DNA of 64,000 nucleotides from JAHDCJ01 sp039028895 (GTDB lineage Bacteria; Bacteroidota; Bacteroidia; Chitinophagales; Saprospiraceae): NCBI GenBank assembly GCA_039028895.1, contig JBCCHF010000023.1:36095-100094 (forward strand), written 5' to 3'. The translations under genes were made by a program, and so were the position numbers. Positions 17,369-25,344 of the stretch are shown in pieces (position 1 is the first letter of the stretch; every line of letters starts with the position of its first letter). The notes beneath the pieces are model-generated. The model was not told the origin of the DNA. It saw nothing but the letters and a program-made list of their open reading frames with translations, and did no database searches.

Positions 17369-19687
17369 TTATTCAACAATTATCTCGTCAATAAACAGCC
17401 AGGCTTCATGACCAGCACCCTGTTTGCCGTCAGGGATAAGGCCGAAACGTTGAACAAGAACTTTCATGTACCGTCCTTTGGCAGAATTGAGCTCTATCGG
17501 GACGGTGATTACTTTTTGGTCTCCCTTAATCTCGGCTGAAGCGCCTACCTGGGTATACACTTCTTTATCATCGGAGGTGTAAACACTTACATTTTTTGGC
17601 AGGTAGATCCATTGGGCCTCACCTTTGAAAAAATGGAGTGTGACTTTCTTAAATGTATCAGCCTCACCAAAGTCAATGATGGCTTCTGCATGCTTACCTT
17701 CAAACCCTAACCACTCAGCATCGCCATAGCGCACGGTATTCCCTCTGACGCCATTGATCACTGCCCCCGTACCTCCTGCGCTGTACCTTTCAGCAGGTTG
17801 CTCTTTGAAAGTAATGGTCTTACCTGCCGCTTTATGCCAGTTGAATTGCTGGTCTACTCCTCTACCAACAAGATTTTTTCCATCAAATGCCTGAGCAGTC
17901 AGATGGGTGCTCCCAGATAATAGAATGGGTGTTGAAAACTCACTACTATTTTTTGTGATCGGTTTGCCGTCGACAGAGAAAAGTATAGTCCCTGCCTTGT
18001 TTTCTTTAGAGAACATCACTTGTACGCCGTCACCATTGCCGGACGTTATCTTCATCTTCACATCAAAAATATGATTGGCAGGCTGAATATTCATAGCATT
18101 TAAGCGCTCAATATGCGTGGTCAGTCTTTCTGTAAAGTCATCGTAATCCTTTTGGTTTGCTGGTGTCCAATTTACCTCCGCCATAGCAGACATACGGGGC
18201 AATGCCATATAGAACAAATGCTCCCTTGTTGGAATGTATTCGGTCCATACATTGCCTTGAGCCCCTAAAATATGTTTGGCTTCTGCTGCATTTAATTCCT
18301 TAGGAACAGGCTCATAGCTGTATACCTTGCTCAAAGGCAAAAATCCGCCTATAGCCAAAGGCTCTTCCGGATGATCAGCCTGGTAATAATCAAAATAGCA
18401 GTGTGATGTAGGTGTCATTATTACATCGTGACCTTGCCTGGCAGCTTCAATGCCGCCTTGAACACCTCTCCATGACATGACCGTAGCATTTGGGGCTAGT
18501 CCGCCTTCAAGAATTTCGTCCCAGCCAATTATGTTACGTCCATGAGCATTTAGGAATGATTCTATTCTTTTAATAAAATAGCTTTGAAGACCATGCTCGT
18601 CTTTTAATCCTTCCTTTTTGATCAACTCCTGGCAGAATTCACTTTCTTTCCACCTGGTTTTTGGACATTCATCACCACCGATATGAATATATTCACTTGG
18701 AAAAATCGCCATAACTTCTGCTAATACATCCTCAAGGAATTGGAACGTATATGGTTTAGGACAATAAACGTCTTCAAAAACACCCCATTCCGTTATTACC
18801 TCAAAAGGTCCATCGGTACATGCTAATTCAGGATAGGCAGCCAGTGCTGCAGTTGAATGTCCTGGCATTTCTATCTCAGGGATAACCGTAATGTATCTTT
18901 CAGTTGCATATCTGACGATTTCTCTGGCTTCCTCCTGTGTGTAAAAACCGCCATACCTTTTGCCATCAAACTTTTTTGGCCGATCGTTGGCATGCCCAAT
19001 CAGGGTTTCCTTCCGGAATGCACCAACCTCAGTCAGTTTAGGGTGGTTGAGAATTTCCAACCGCCAGCCCTGATCTTCAGTCAAATGCCAGTGAAATCGA
19101 TTCATTTTATGGTAAGCTAACTGATCGATATACTCTTTGACCGCTTCTACAGGAAAAAAATGCCGGGCAACATCAAGGTGCATGCCTCGATAACTAAATC
19201 TCGGGGCATCTTTTATTTCTACAGCAGGAATTTTCCATTGACCGGCTGCCATTTTACCGTTTTCCTCTATTTCCTTTGGTGACAATTGCCGTAATGTCTG
19301 AAAGGCATAAAAAGCACCGGCAGGTTTACTGGACCTGATCGTAATTTCAGTTGGGGTTACCGTCAGATGATAACCTTCTTCATGTGCAACTTGAGCATCT
19401 ACTTCAAAAATGATAGCCTTATTTTTTCCAACAGCATCCACAATCTCCAATTCAAGACCCCTGGCTGCAAATTTTTCTTTAAGCTGATTGGCTACAGGCT
19501 TTAAACTTTCATCGCTGACTATGATTTCCACATCCTGGTCAACCACAAAAAATCCTGGAATTTCAACCAGGCTGGTTGGTTTTGGTATGATGTCATAGGT
19601 TAATGGGGCTTCTTCCGATTCCTTTGATGTGCAGGATGCGAGGAGCAGCAGACAGTATAATATTACCAGGTAAGATTGACCATGCAT
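17369..19687 (-). CDS. GH20 beta-N-acetylhexosaminidase lipoprotein
   Basis: With the ATG at 19685-19687 as start the product is 772 residues and begins with a clean lipoprotein signal (lipobox LLASC, Cys19). A longer frame would bury this signal, so I reject it. Domains in order: GH20 N-terminal zincin-like fold (about 35-155), the catalytic barrel (about 160-500) with HIGGDECP (catalytic pair Asp339-Glu340), a chitobiase C-terminal-like segment (about 545-615) and an F5/8-type carbohydrate-binding-like domain (about 630-770). It removes terminal GlcNAc or GalNAc from glycans at the cell surface or in the periplasm. It heads the nagX/symporter operon. Confidence 0.92.
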   Translation of the reverse strand: MHGQSYLVILYCLLLLASCTSKESEEAPLTYDIIPKPTSLVEIPGFFVVDQDVEIIVSDESLKPVANQLKEKFAARGLELEIVDAVGKNKAIIFEVDAQVAHEEGYHLTVTPTEITIRSSKPAGAFYAFQTLRQLSPKEIEENGKMAAGQWKIPAVEIKDAPRFSYRGMHLDVARHFFPVEAVKEYIDQLAYHKMNRFHWHLTEDQGWRLEILNHPKLTEVGAFRKETLIGHANDRPKKFDGKRYGGFYTQEEAREIVRYATERYITVIPEIEMPGHSTAALAAYPELACTDGPFEVITEWGVFEDVYCPKPYTFQFLEDVLAEVMAIFPSEYIHIGGDECPKTRWKESEFCQELIKKEGLKDEHGLQSYFIKRIESFLNAHGRNIIGWDEILEGGLAPNATVMSWRGVQGGIEAARQGHDVIMTPTSHCYFDYYQADHPEEPLAIGGFLPLSKVYSYEPVPKELNAAEAKHILGAQGNVWTEYIPTREHLFYMALPRMSAMAEVNWTPANQKDYDDFTERLTTHIERLNAMNIQPANHIFDVKMKITSGNGDGVQVMFSKENKAGTILFSVDGKPITKNSSEFSTPILLSGSTHLTAQAFDGKNLVGRGVDQQFNWHKAAGKTITFKEQPAERYSAGGTGAVINGVRGNTVRYGDAEWLGFEGKHAEAIIDFGEADTFKKVTLHFFKGEAQWIYLPKNVSVYTSDDKEVYTQVGASAEIKGDQKVITVPIELNSAKGRYMKVLVQRFGLIPDGKQGAGHEAWLFIDEIIVE

Positions 19688-19776
19688 TAAAAATTCAGCA
19701 GTCTTTGTTTTGGTACCCTGGTTTTGAAAGAATGGGAATTGCAGAAAATGGTGGGCAGTCATAGTTGAGGGATTGT

Positions 19777-19808
19777 AAAAATAAATGACTAAAATAGTCT
19801 TATTTTTT
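19777..19808. promoter_or_regulatory. Imperfect inverted repeat between divergent amino-sugar operons
   Basis: AAAAATAA..TGACTA, AAA, TAGTCTTATTTTT form an inverted repeat with a two-base bulge, centred near 19793. Both flanking genes point away from it, so a terminator is not needed here. A shared operator for the GH20 and galE operons is the more likely reading; no regulator gene is adjacent. Confidence 0.35.
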
Positions 19809-19846
19809 AAGTAAACCAGTGTCCAAAAAACTCTAAACTATGGCTT

Positions 19847-20875
19847 ATGCCACGAGATAAAATAATTGTAACGGGAGGAGCCGGGTATATCGGCTCCCAC
19901 ACAGTAGTTTGTCTTTTGGAACAAGGATTTGATGTCGTTATTGTTGATAACCTTATTAATTCCTCAATACCTTCACTTGATGGAATATCGGCTATTGCCA
20001 AGCGTCCTTTTGCATTTTTTCAGGTTGATATTTGTGACAAACCCGCGCTTCTGCATTGTTTTGATATTCACAAAAATGCCAAAGCCGTTATTCATTTTGC
20101 AGCGTTAAAATCTGTTGGTGATTCTGTAGCCAATCCACTAGCATATTATCAAAATAATATTTCTGGTTTTATTAATGTGCTTGATGCTATGCATGAATTC
20201 AGCATCCCTAATCTGATTTTCTCATCGTCTGCTACAGTTTACGGCGAGCCAGATGAACTACCTGTTCTCGAATCTCACCCTTTAAAACCCTCCTTATCTC
20301 CTTATGGCGCATCAAAAAGGATTGGAGAGGATATGATTAGAGACATGGCAATTGCCAAACCTGGATTTTCCAGCATCATTCTTCGCTACTTCAATCCTGT
20401 CGGTGCGCATGAAAGTGCTTTAATCGGAGAAATACCAGTTGGAGTGCCATCCAATCTGATGCCTTTTATCACCCAAACCGCATGTGGCATAAGAGATGAA
20501 CTCAAGGTATTCGGTAATGACTATAACACTCCGGATGGCACTTGTATCCGGGATTATATTCATGTAATAGATCTTGCTGAATCGCATATCGTGGCATTGG
20601 AAAGAGTGTTAGAAGGTAAAGCTGCAGGAAATGTTGAAACCTTTAATGTAGGCACAGGTTTGGGCTACTCCGTTTTAGAGGTCATTCAATCCTTTGAACG
20701 GACGTCCGGACTTAAGCTTTCATATAGTATTGCCGATAGGCGGCCCGGAGATGCATCCGTTGTCTACGCATCTACTAAGCTAGCTAACGAGACGTTAGGG
20801 TGGAAAGCCAAAAAAACACTTGATGATATGACACGTTCTGCCTGGAATTGGGAGAAACAGTATAGAGGAATGTGA
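19847..20875 (+). CDS. galE: UDP-glucose/UDP-N-acetylglucosamine 4-epimerase
   Basis: A 342-residue short-chain dehydrogenase-type epimerase with N-terminal NAD motif GGAGYIGSH (residues 9-17), SSSATVYGEP, the catalytic YGASK and the family's RYFNPVGAHESALIGE. Length is normal for GalE. It is first in a rightward set with a nucleotidyltransferase, a GH109 enzyme and an N-acetylhexosamine kinase, so interconversion of UDP-GalNAc and UDP-GlcNAc is a likely use besides UDP-galactose. An upstream ATG at 19840 is out of frame and stops after six codons. Confidence 0.93.
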   Translation: MPRDKIIVTGGAGYIGSHTVVCLLEQGFDVVIVDNLINSSIPSLDGISAIAKRPFAFFQVDICDKPALLHCFDIHKNAKAVIHFAALKSVGDSVANPLAYYQNNISGFINVLDAMHEFSIPNLIFSSSATVYGEPDELPVLESHPLKPSLSPYGASKRIGEDMIRDMAIAKPGFSSIILRYFNPVGAHESALIGEIPVGVPSNLMPFITQTACGIRDELKVFGNDYNTPDGTCIRDYIHVIDLAESHIVALERVLEGKAAGNVETFNVGTGLGYSVLEVIQSFERTSGLKLSYSIADRRPGDASVVYASTKLANETLGWKAKKTLDDMTRSAWNWEKQYRGM

Positions 20876-20907
20876 GGTGCGTTCCATATATTTGCCATTA
20901 AAAAAAC

Positions 20908-21810
20908 ATGAAACCTAAATTAGTAATACTTGCTGCGGGGATGGGAAGCCGATATGGTGGGCTCAAACAAATCGATAGTTTTGGGCCTAATGGTGAGACG
21001 ATAATAGAGTATTCAATATTCGAAGCCATCAATGCTGGCTTTGATCATATCATTTTTGTTATCCGGAAAGCATTTCACGATGCTTTTTCCCAAAAATTCG
21101 AACCCATTTTCGAGGGGAAAGTAAAAGTTTCCTATGCTTTTCAGGAAATCGACAGTCCGGTTGAAGGCATTGACGACTTACCAAAACGTGAAAAACCATG
21201 GGGAACAGCTCATGCTGTAATGGTAGCTGAACAACTGGTTGACACCCCTTTTGCTGTCATAAATGCAGATGACTACTATGGCCGTTCAGCATTCAGGGAT
21301 ATGGCTACCTTCCTGACCAGAGATTGCACGCCGATCTTATGGGCAATGGCTGGCTATGTTTTAGGTAAAACCCTTTCCGATCATGGCATGGTTAACCGGG
21401 GCATCGCTCAGACAGATGACAACAACCATTTGGTCGATATTCATGAACGATTAAAAATCCAGAAAGAAAACGGGCAGATCACCTACCTTGAAGGAGATGA
21501 AAGACATCCTTTAGCCGAAACTGACCTGGCCTCCATGAACTTTTTCGGGTTTCACCCCAGCATTTTTGGATTTATGAAAGCAGAATTCAAAAATTTCGTT
21601 GAAGAAAACCGCGAAAATCCGAAAGCTGAATTTTACATTCCTTACATCGTCAATTTATTGATCCAAAGAGGAGAGATCCAGATGGCGGTTATCCCAAGTG
21701 AAGATCAATGGTATGGTGTCACCTATCCTGATGACAAGCCAAAGGTGCAGGCTGCTTTTGAAAAAATGATCGATACCGCTTACTATCCAAAAAATCTATG
21801 GCATGAATAG
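20908..21810 (+). CDS. Sugar-1-phosphate nucleotidyltransferase family protein
   Basis: A 300-residue nucleotidyltransferase with LAAGMGSRYGGLKQ (residues 8-21) as nucleotide-binding loop and the metal-binding NADDYYG near residue 118. The family makes NDP-sugars from sugar 1-phosphates. Between GalE and an N-acetylhexosamine 1-kinase-like gene, the natural substrate would be GlcNAc-1-P or GalNAc-1-P with UTP, though this is inferred and hexose 1-phosphates are possible. The last 8 bases overlap the start of the GH109 gene, which implies coupled translation. Confidence 0.82.
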   Translation: MKPKLVILAAGMGSRYGGLKQIDSFGPNGETIIEYSIFEAINAGFDHIIFVIRKAFHDAFSQKFEPIFEGKVKVSYAFQEIDSPVEGIDDLPKREKPWGTAHAVMVAEQLVDTPFAVINADDYYGRSAFRDMATFLTRDCTPILWAMAGYVLGKTLSDHGMVNRGIAQTDDNNHLVDIHERLKIQKENGQITYLEGDERHPLAETDLASMNFFGFHPSIFGFMKAEFKNFVEENRENPKAEFYIPYIVNLLIQRGEIQMAVIPSEDQWYGVTYPDDKPKVQAAFEKMIDTAYYPKNLWHE

Positions 21811-23197
21811 CCGGCGAAAATTCCTTAAACTTTCAGCTATTAGCGCTGCTTTTTTAGGTTTACCAATAAAATCAAGTTACTCTCGCAACGAAATTGATAA
21901 TCATCTTGATGCGGTCCTGACCAACCGACAATCCAAAGGAAAATCCGTAATGAATCTTACTGTTGAGCCAATCGAGCAGGTAGGTGTCGGCATTATCGGT
22001 ATGGGCAATCGTGGTTACAGCCTGATGAACCAGTTTATTGCGCTAAGTCCGAAGGCCAAAGTCCTTGCAATTTGTGATATCAGGGATGAAAAAGCGGAAA
22101 AAGCCGCCCTTCGACTAAAAGAAAATGGTCAAAACCCAGCAGTTTACAAAGGCTCGGCTACGGCATGGCAGAAAATGGTGGAACGAGATGATCTCGATCT
22201 TGTAATTATCACCACCCCCTGGGAAGATCATGTTGAGATGGGCGTTCATGCGATGAAAAACGGCAAACACGTCGGGATTGAAGTACCAGCTGCCATTACC
22301 CTGGATGAATGCTGGGCGTTAGTAAATACAGCTGAAGAAACCCAACGCAACTGCATGATGCTGGAAAATGTATGTTACGGAGACGAAGAGCTTTGGGTAT
22401 TGAACATGGTCCATGAAGGCATTTTCGGCACCCTTACCCATGCTGAAGCTGCTTACATCCATGACTTGAGTGAACACCTTTATAGCAAAACCTATTACTA
22501 TAATCAATGGCGGATCAGGCACCATATTGAAAGGGACGGCAACCTATATCCTACCCATGGACTGGGCCCCGTTGCCCAATACCTGGGAATCAGCAGAGGC
22601 GATCGATTTGATCATATAGTATCAATGAGCAGTCGACAAGCCGGTCTCGCAGAAAACAGCCTGAAAGTTGATCATGATAACGAATTCTACAACCAACAGA
22701 CTTTCGCCCATGGTGATATGAACTCATCTTTGATCAAAACAGAAATGGGTAGAACAATCCTCGTCCAGCATGATGTCATTACACCGCGGCCATACAGCAG
22801 GATCAATGCCCTTGGGGGAACGAAAGCCTACCACGAAGGTTATCCAAGTCGGTTGGCCCTCGAAAGTCATAAAGGTGGTCATCGATGGCTGGACGAAGCT
22901 GCCTATTCAGAAATGAGGACTAAATTCAAACACCCCATCTGGGAAAGCCTGGAAGATGAGATTGAGAAAAACGGTGGCCATGGAGGAATGGATTTTGTAA
23001 TGATCTACCGACTTGTAGATTGTCTCAATCGGGGCCTCCCTCTTGACATGGATGTTTATGATGGCGTGGACTGGTCAGTGGTTTCCCCATTATCCAAAAT
23101 CTCTGTCGAATTAGGTAGTATTCCTGTAGGTTTCCCTGATTTCACAAGAGGAAAATGGGAAGGAAAACGGGAATTAGGTATTATGGCTAATATTTAA
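21803..23197 (+). CDS. GH109 alpha-N-acetylgalactosaminidase (Gfo/Idh/MocA fold), Tat-exported
   Basis: A 464-residue protein with a twin-arginine signal (NSRRKFLKLSAISAAFLG), then a Rossmann domain with GIIGMGNRGYS near residue 67 and the GH109 hallmarks EVPAAITLDECW, MMLENVCYGDEEL, YIHDL and GNLYPTHGLGPVAQYLG. GH109 enzymes use bound NAD to cleave terminal alpha-GalNAc, as in O-glycans and blood group A antigen; the Tat pathway fits export of a cofactor-loaded enzyme. Freed GalNAc would feed the kinase gene that follows after 11 bases. Distinguishing GH109 from other exported oxidoreductases rests on these motifs, which are quite specific. Confidence 0.87.
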   Translation: MNSRRKFLKLSAISAAFLGLPIKSSYSRNEIDNHLDAVLTNRQSKGKSVMNLTVEPIEQVGVGIIGMGNRGYSLMNQFIALSPKAKVLAICDIRDEKAEKAALRLKENGQNPAVYKGSATAWQKMVERDDLDLVIITTPWEDHVEMGVHAMKNGKHVGIEVPAAITLDECWALVNTAEETQRNCMMLENVCYGDEELWVLNMVHEGIFGTLTHAEAAYIHDLSEHLYSKTYYYNQWRIRHHIERDGNLYPTHGLGPVAQYLGISRGDRFDHIVSMSSRQAGLAENSLKVDHDNEFYNQQTFAHGDMNSSLIKTEMGRTILVQHDVITPRPYSRINALGGTKAYHEGYPSRLALESHKGGHRWLDEAAYSEMRTKFKHPIWESLEDEIEKNGGHGGMDFVMIYRLVDCLNRGLPLDMDVYDGVDWSVVSPLSKISVELGSIPVGFPDFTRGKWEGKRELGIMANI

Positions 23198-23208
23198 AGC
23201 CCGAACCT

Positions 23209-24291
23209 ATGTCATTTATTGCCAGACAGTTTCGGGTGGAAGGCGGAATTGGAAAAATGCAGCCCTTTGGCAACGGGCATATCAATTCGACTTATAAGGT
23301 TCTAAATTCGGAACAAGGCAAGCCTAATTATTTACTGCAGAAGATCAATCGTAAAGTGTTCCCCGCTGTCGGCGAAATGATGGTGAATATTAATCTTGTG
23401 ACTAAGCATCTATCTAATAAGTTTTCTAAAGACAGTCCTCAAGTTTACCAAACGCTTCAGATTATCCCCACAAAAGAGGATGATCTATTTTACCATTCTC
23501 GACATGAAGGTTTTTGGCGCATGTACCGCTTCTTTGATGACCTTGTTGGTTATGATCAATTAACCAAGGAGAACCACATCTATGAAGGTGCAAAAGCATT
23601 CGGAGTATTTCTGAATGCCCTCAATGATTTCGATCAAAGGAAGATGTATATCCCAATTCCGGATTTTCACAATGTCATTTACAGAATGGATGCTTTAAAC
23701 GAAGCAATTGACCTGGATGGATTTGATCGGCTAAAATCTGCAAAAGACCTTGTTGCCTTTGCCAGAAACAATGTAGATTCCATGACACAGATCAGTAAAG
23801 CTGGAAATGCTGGTCAGATTCCGTTAAGGATTACGCATAACGACACAAAATTCAATAATGTCTTACTTGACGCTTCAGGGAAGGCCAGGTGTGTAATTGA
23901 TCTGGACACCGTCATGCCCGGATTTGTTCATTTTGATTTTGGTGATGGCGTTAGGACGTCCATTACTAATGCTCTGGAAGATGAGGCAGATCTCGCCAAT
24001 ATTAATATTGAAATGGCCAGGTTTAAAAGTTTTTCAGAAGGGTATTTAGAGGGTTCTGGGGACATTCTGACCAAGGAAGAAAAACGTTTTTTGGCATTAA
24101 GCTGTCCAATGCTGGCATTCCTTATGGGTATCCGGTTTTTGACCGATTATCTTAAAGGCGATAAATACTATAAAACACATTTTGAAGATCAGAATTTCTT
24201 CAGAGCAAGAGCTCAACTTGACCTATGCGGAAAGATGATGGAAAGATTGGATGAAATGAATAAGATAATCGCCCGGATTGACGGCCATTAA
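23209..24291 (+). CDS. nahK: N-acetylhexosamine 1-kinase-like phosphotransferase
   Basis: A 360-residue member of the aminoglycoside/choline kinase fold. The opening FGNGHINSTYKV resembles NahK, the catalytic loop is ITHNDTKFNNVLLD (Asp212 the base) and the metal site is VIDLDTVMPGFVHFDFGD. NahK phosphorylates GlcNAc or GalNAc at C1. Together with the upstream nucleotidyltransferase and epimerase this gives a complete route from free GalNAc to UDP-GlcNAc. Its stop codon overlaps the stop of the opposite aspartoacylase-like gene by 4 bases. The specific substrate is inferred from family and context. Confidence 0.8.
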   Translation: MSFIARQFRVEGGIGKMQPFGNGHINSTYKVLNSEQGKPNYLLQKINRKVFPAVGEMMVNINLVTKHLSNKFSKDSPQVYQTLQIIPTKEDDLFYHSRHEGFWRMYRFFDDLVGYDQLTKENHIYEGAKAFGVFLNALNDFDQRKMYIPIPDFHNVIYRMDALNEAIDLDGFDRLKSAKDLVAFARNNVDSMTQISKAGNAGQIPLRITHNDTKFNNVLLDASGKARCVIDLDTVMPGFVHFDFGDGVRTSITNALEDEADLANINIEMARFKSFSEGYLEGSGDILTKEEKRFLALSCPMLAFLMGIRFLTDYLKGDKYYKTHFEDQNFFRARAQLDLCGKMMERLDEMNKIIARIDGH

Positions 24292-25229
24292 AACCCTTCG
24301 ACAAGTTTAATAAGAAAGAACCCGTCTTCACCTTGTCTTTGGTAGAATGGCATAAGGATTAAGGCATCTTCGGAAGCTCTTATCGCACCAGATTTATCAA
24401 AAGCCAGAACTTCATTCTTTTCTACTTTTTGAAAATTCCGGTATCCGGGAAGCATAAAAAACTTATCGTGGCGCTTAAGGTTATGTTTGTCGATCAGGTG
24501 TGCGACTTTAGGTAAGTTTTGGGAATGCCTGATGAGTAATTCATCATGCTTGTTCTCGACATCGTCTGCCGATACACATTCAATACTCCGCATGCAATTG
24601 ATGATTGCTGCGATGGCATTTTTCACTGAATTGGGTTCTTCATGTTGGCCCGCTTCAAAGCAGATGCCAGTAGTTTCAATCCCAAAGTTTTCAGCCACGA
24701 AATAATGTAATGTTGTGCCTTCCAGACCCGCTAACATACCTGTGATTACCGGGGCGTGTAATTCGATCCCGATACGATGACTTTCCGGATCATCTGTGAC
24801 AAGGGTAAAGATGCCTCCATGTGCAGATGTCGTATGAATGTCCATCAGCACTATACTTGCAGGCTGGTAATCATCTATTGTTTGATAAATGACATCAACC
24901 AATTCACGTAATTCAAGGTCTTCATCTTCAAGATTTTCGACAGGCGTATTTCTGACTTTTTCTACATTTTCGGTGGTCCAAAGTCGATTGAGGTCTTCAC
25001 GCATATAGCGATCTCCTCCTTTGAGGGCTCGTCGGTTTCCGCGTAAGCCTAACAACATTCCCTGGAAACGAAAACCTGGATTTATCTTGTATTCCAATTT
25101 CAGCATCTGGAAAACAGACTCAAGCGCTTTTACCCCTGCCGGCTCGTTACCATGTACGCCTGCCAGGCAGATCAACAAGGGACCTGGGTCTTCGCCAATA
25201 TGTTTTCCGATTATCCTTTCTGGTATCAT
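24288..25229 (-). CDS. Succinylglutamate desuccinylase/aspartoacylase family zinc hydrolase
   Basis: A 313-residue M14-like carboxypeptidase/acylase with the zinc-binding motif GVHGNEPAG near residue 24 and LMDIHTTSAHGG further on, which carries the third ligand. The family cleaves amide bonds of N-acyl amino acids or short peptides. It lies 115 bases downstream of the GCS2-CBS gene on the same strand. In many Bacteroidota these two genes come with a RimK-type ATP-grasp ligase; none is present here. Substrate unknown. Confidence 0.82.
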   Translation of the reverse strand: MIPERIIGKHIGEDPGPLLICLAGVHGNEPAGVKALESVFQMLKLEYKINPGFRFQGMLLGLRGNRRALKGGDRYMREDLNRLWTTENVEKVRNTPVENLEDEDLELRELVDVIYQTIDDYQPASIVLMDIHTTSAHGGIFTLVTDDPESHRIGIELHAPVITGMLAGLEGTTLHYFVAENFGIETTGICFEAGQHEEPNSVKNAIAAIINCMRSIECVSADDVENKHDELLIRHSQNLPKVAHLIDKHNLKRHDKFFMLPGYRNFQKVEKNEVLAFDKSGAIRASEDALILMPFYQRQGEDGFFLIKLVEGF

Positions 25230-25344
25230 TTAGAAGCCTGCATTTTGTAGAAAAAGAGAGGCAGAAAATAGGGGCAATTATAACGTGCAAATTTAGCACA
25301 ATCCACTCTCTTTTCAAAGGAATAACAGTCTCGATTTAGGCTGT

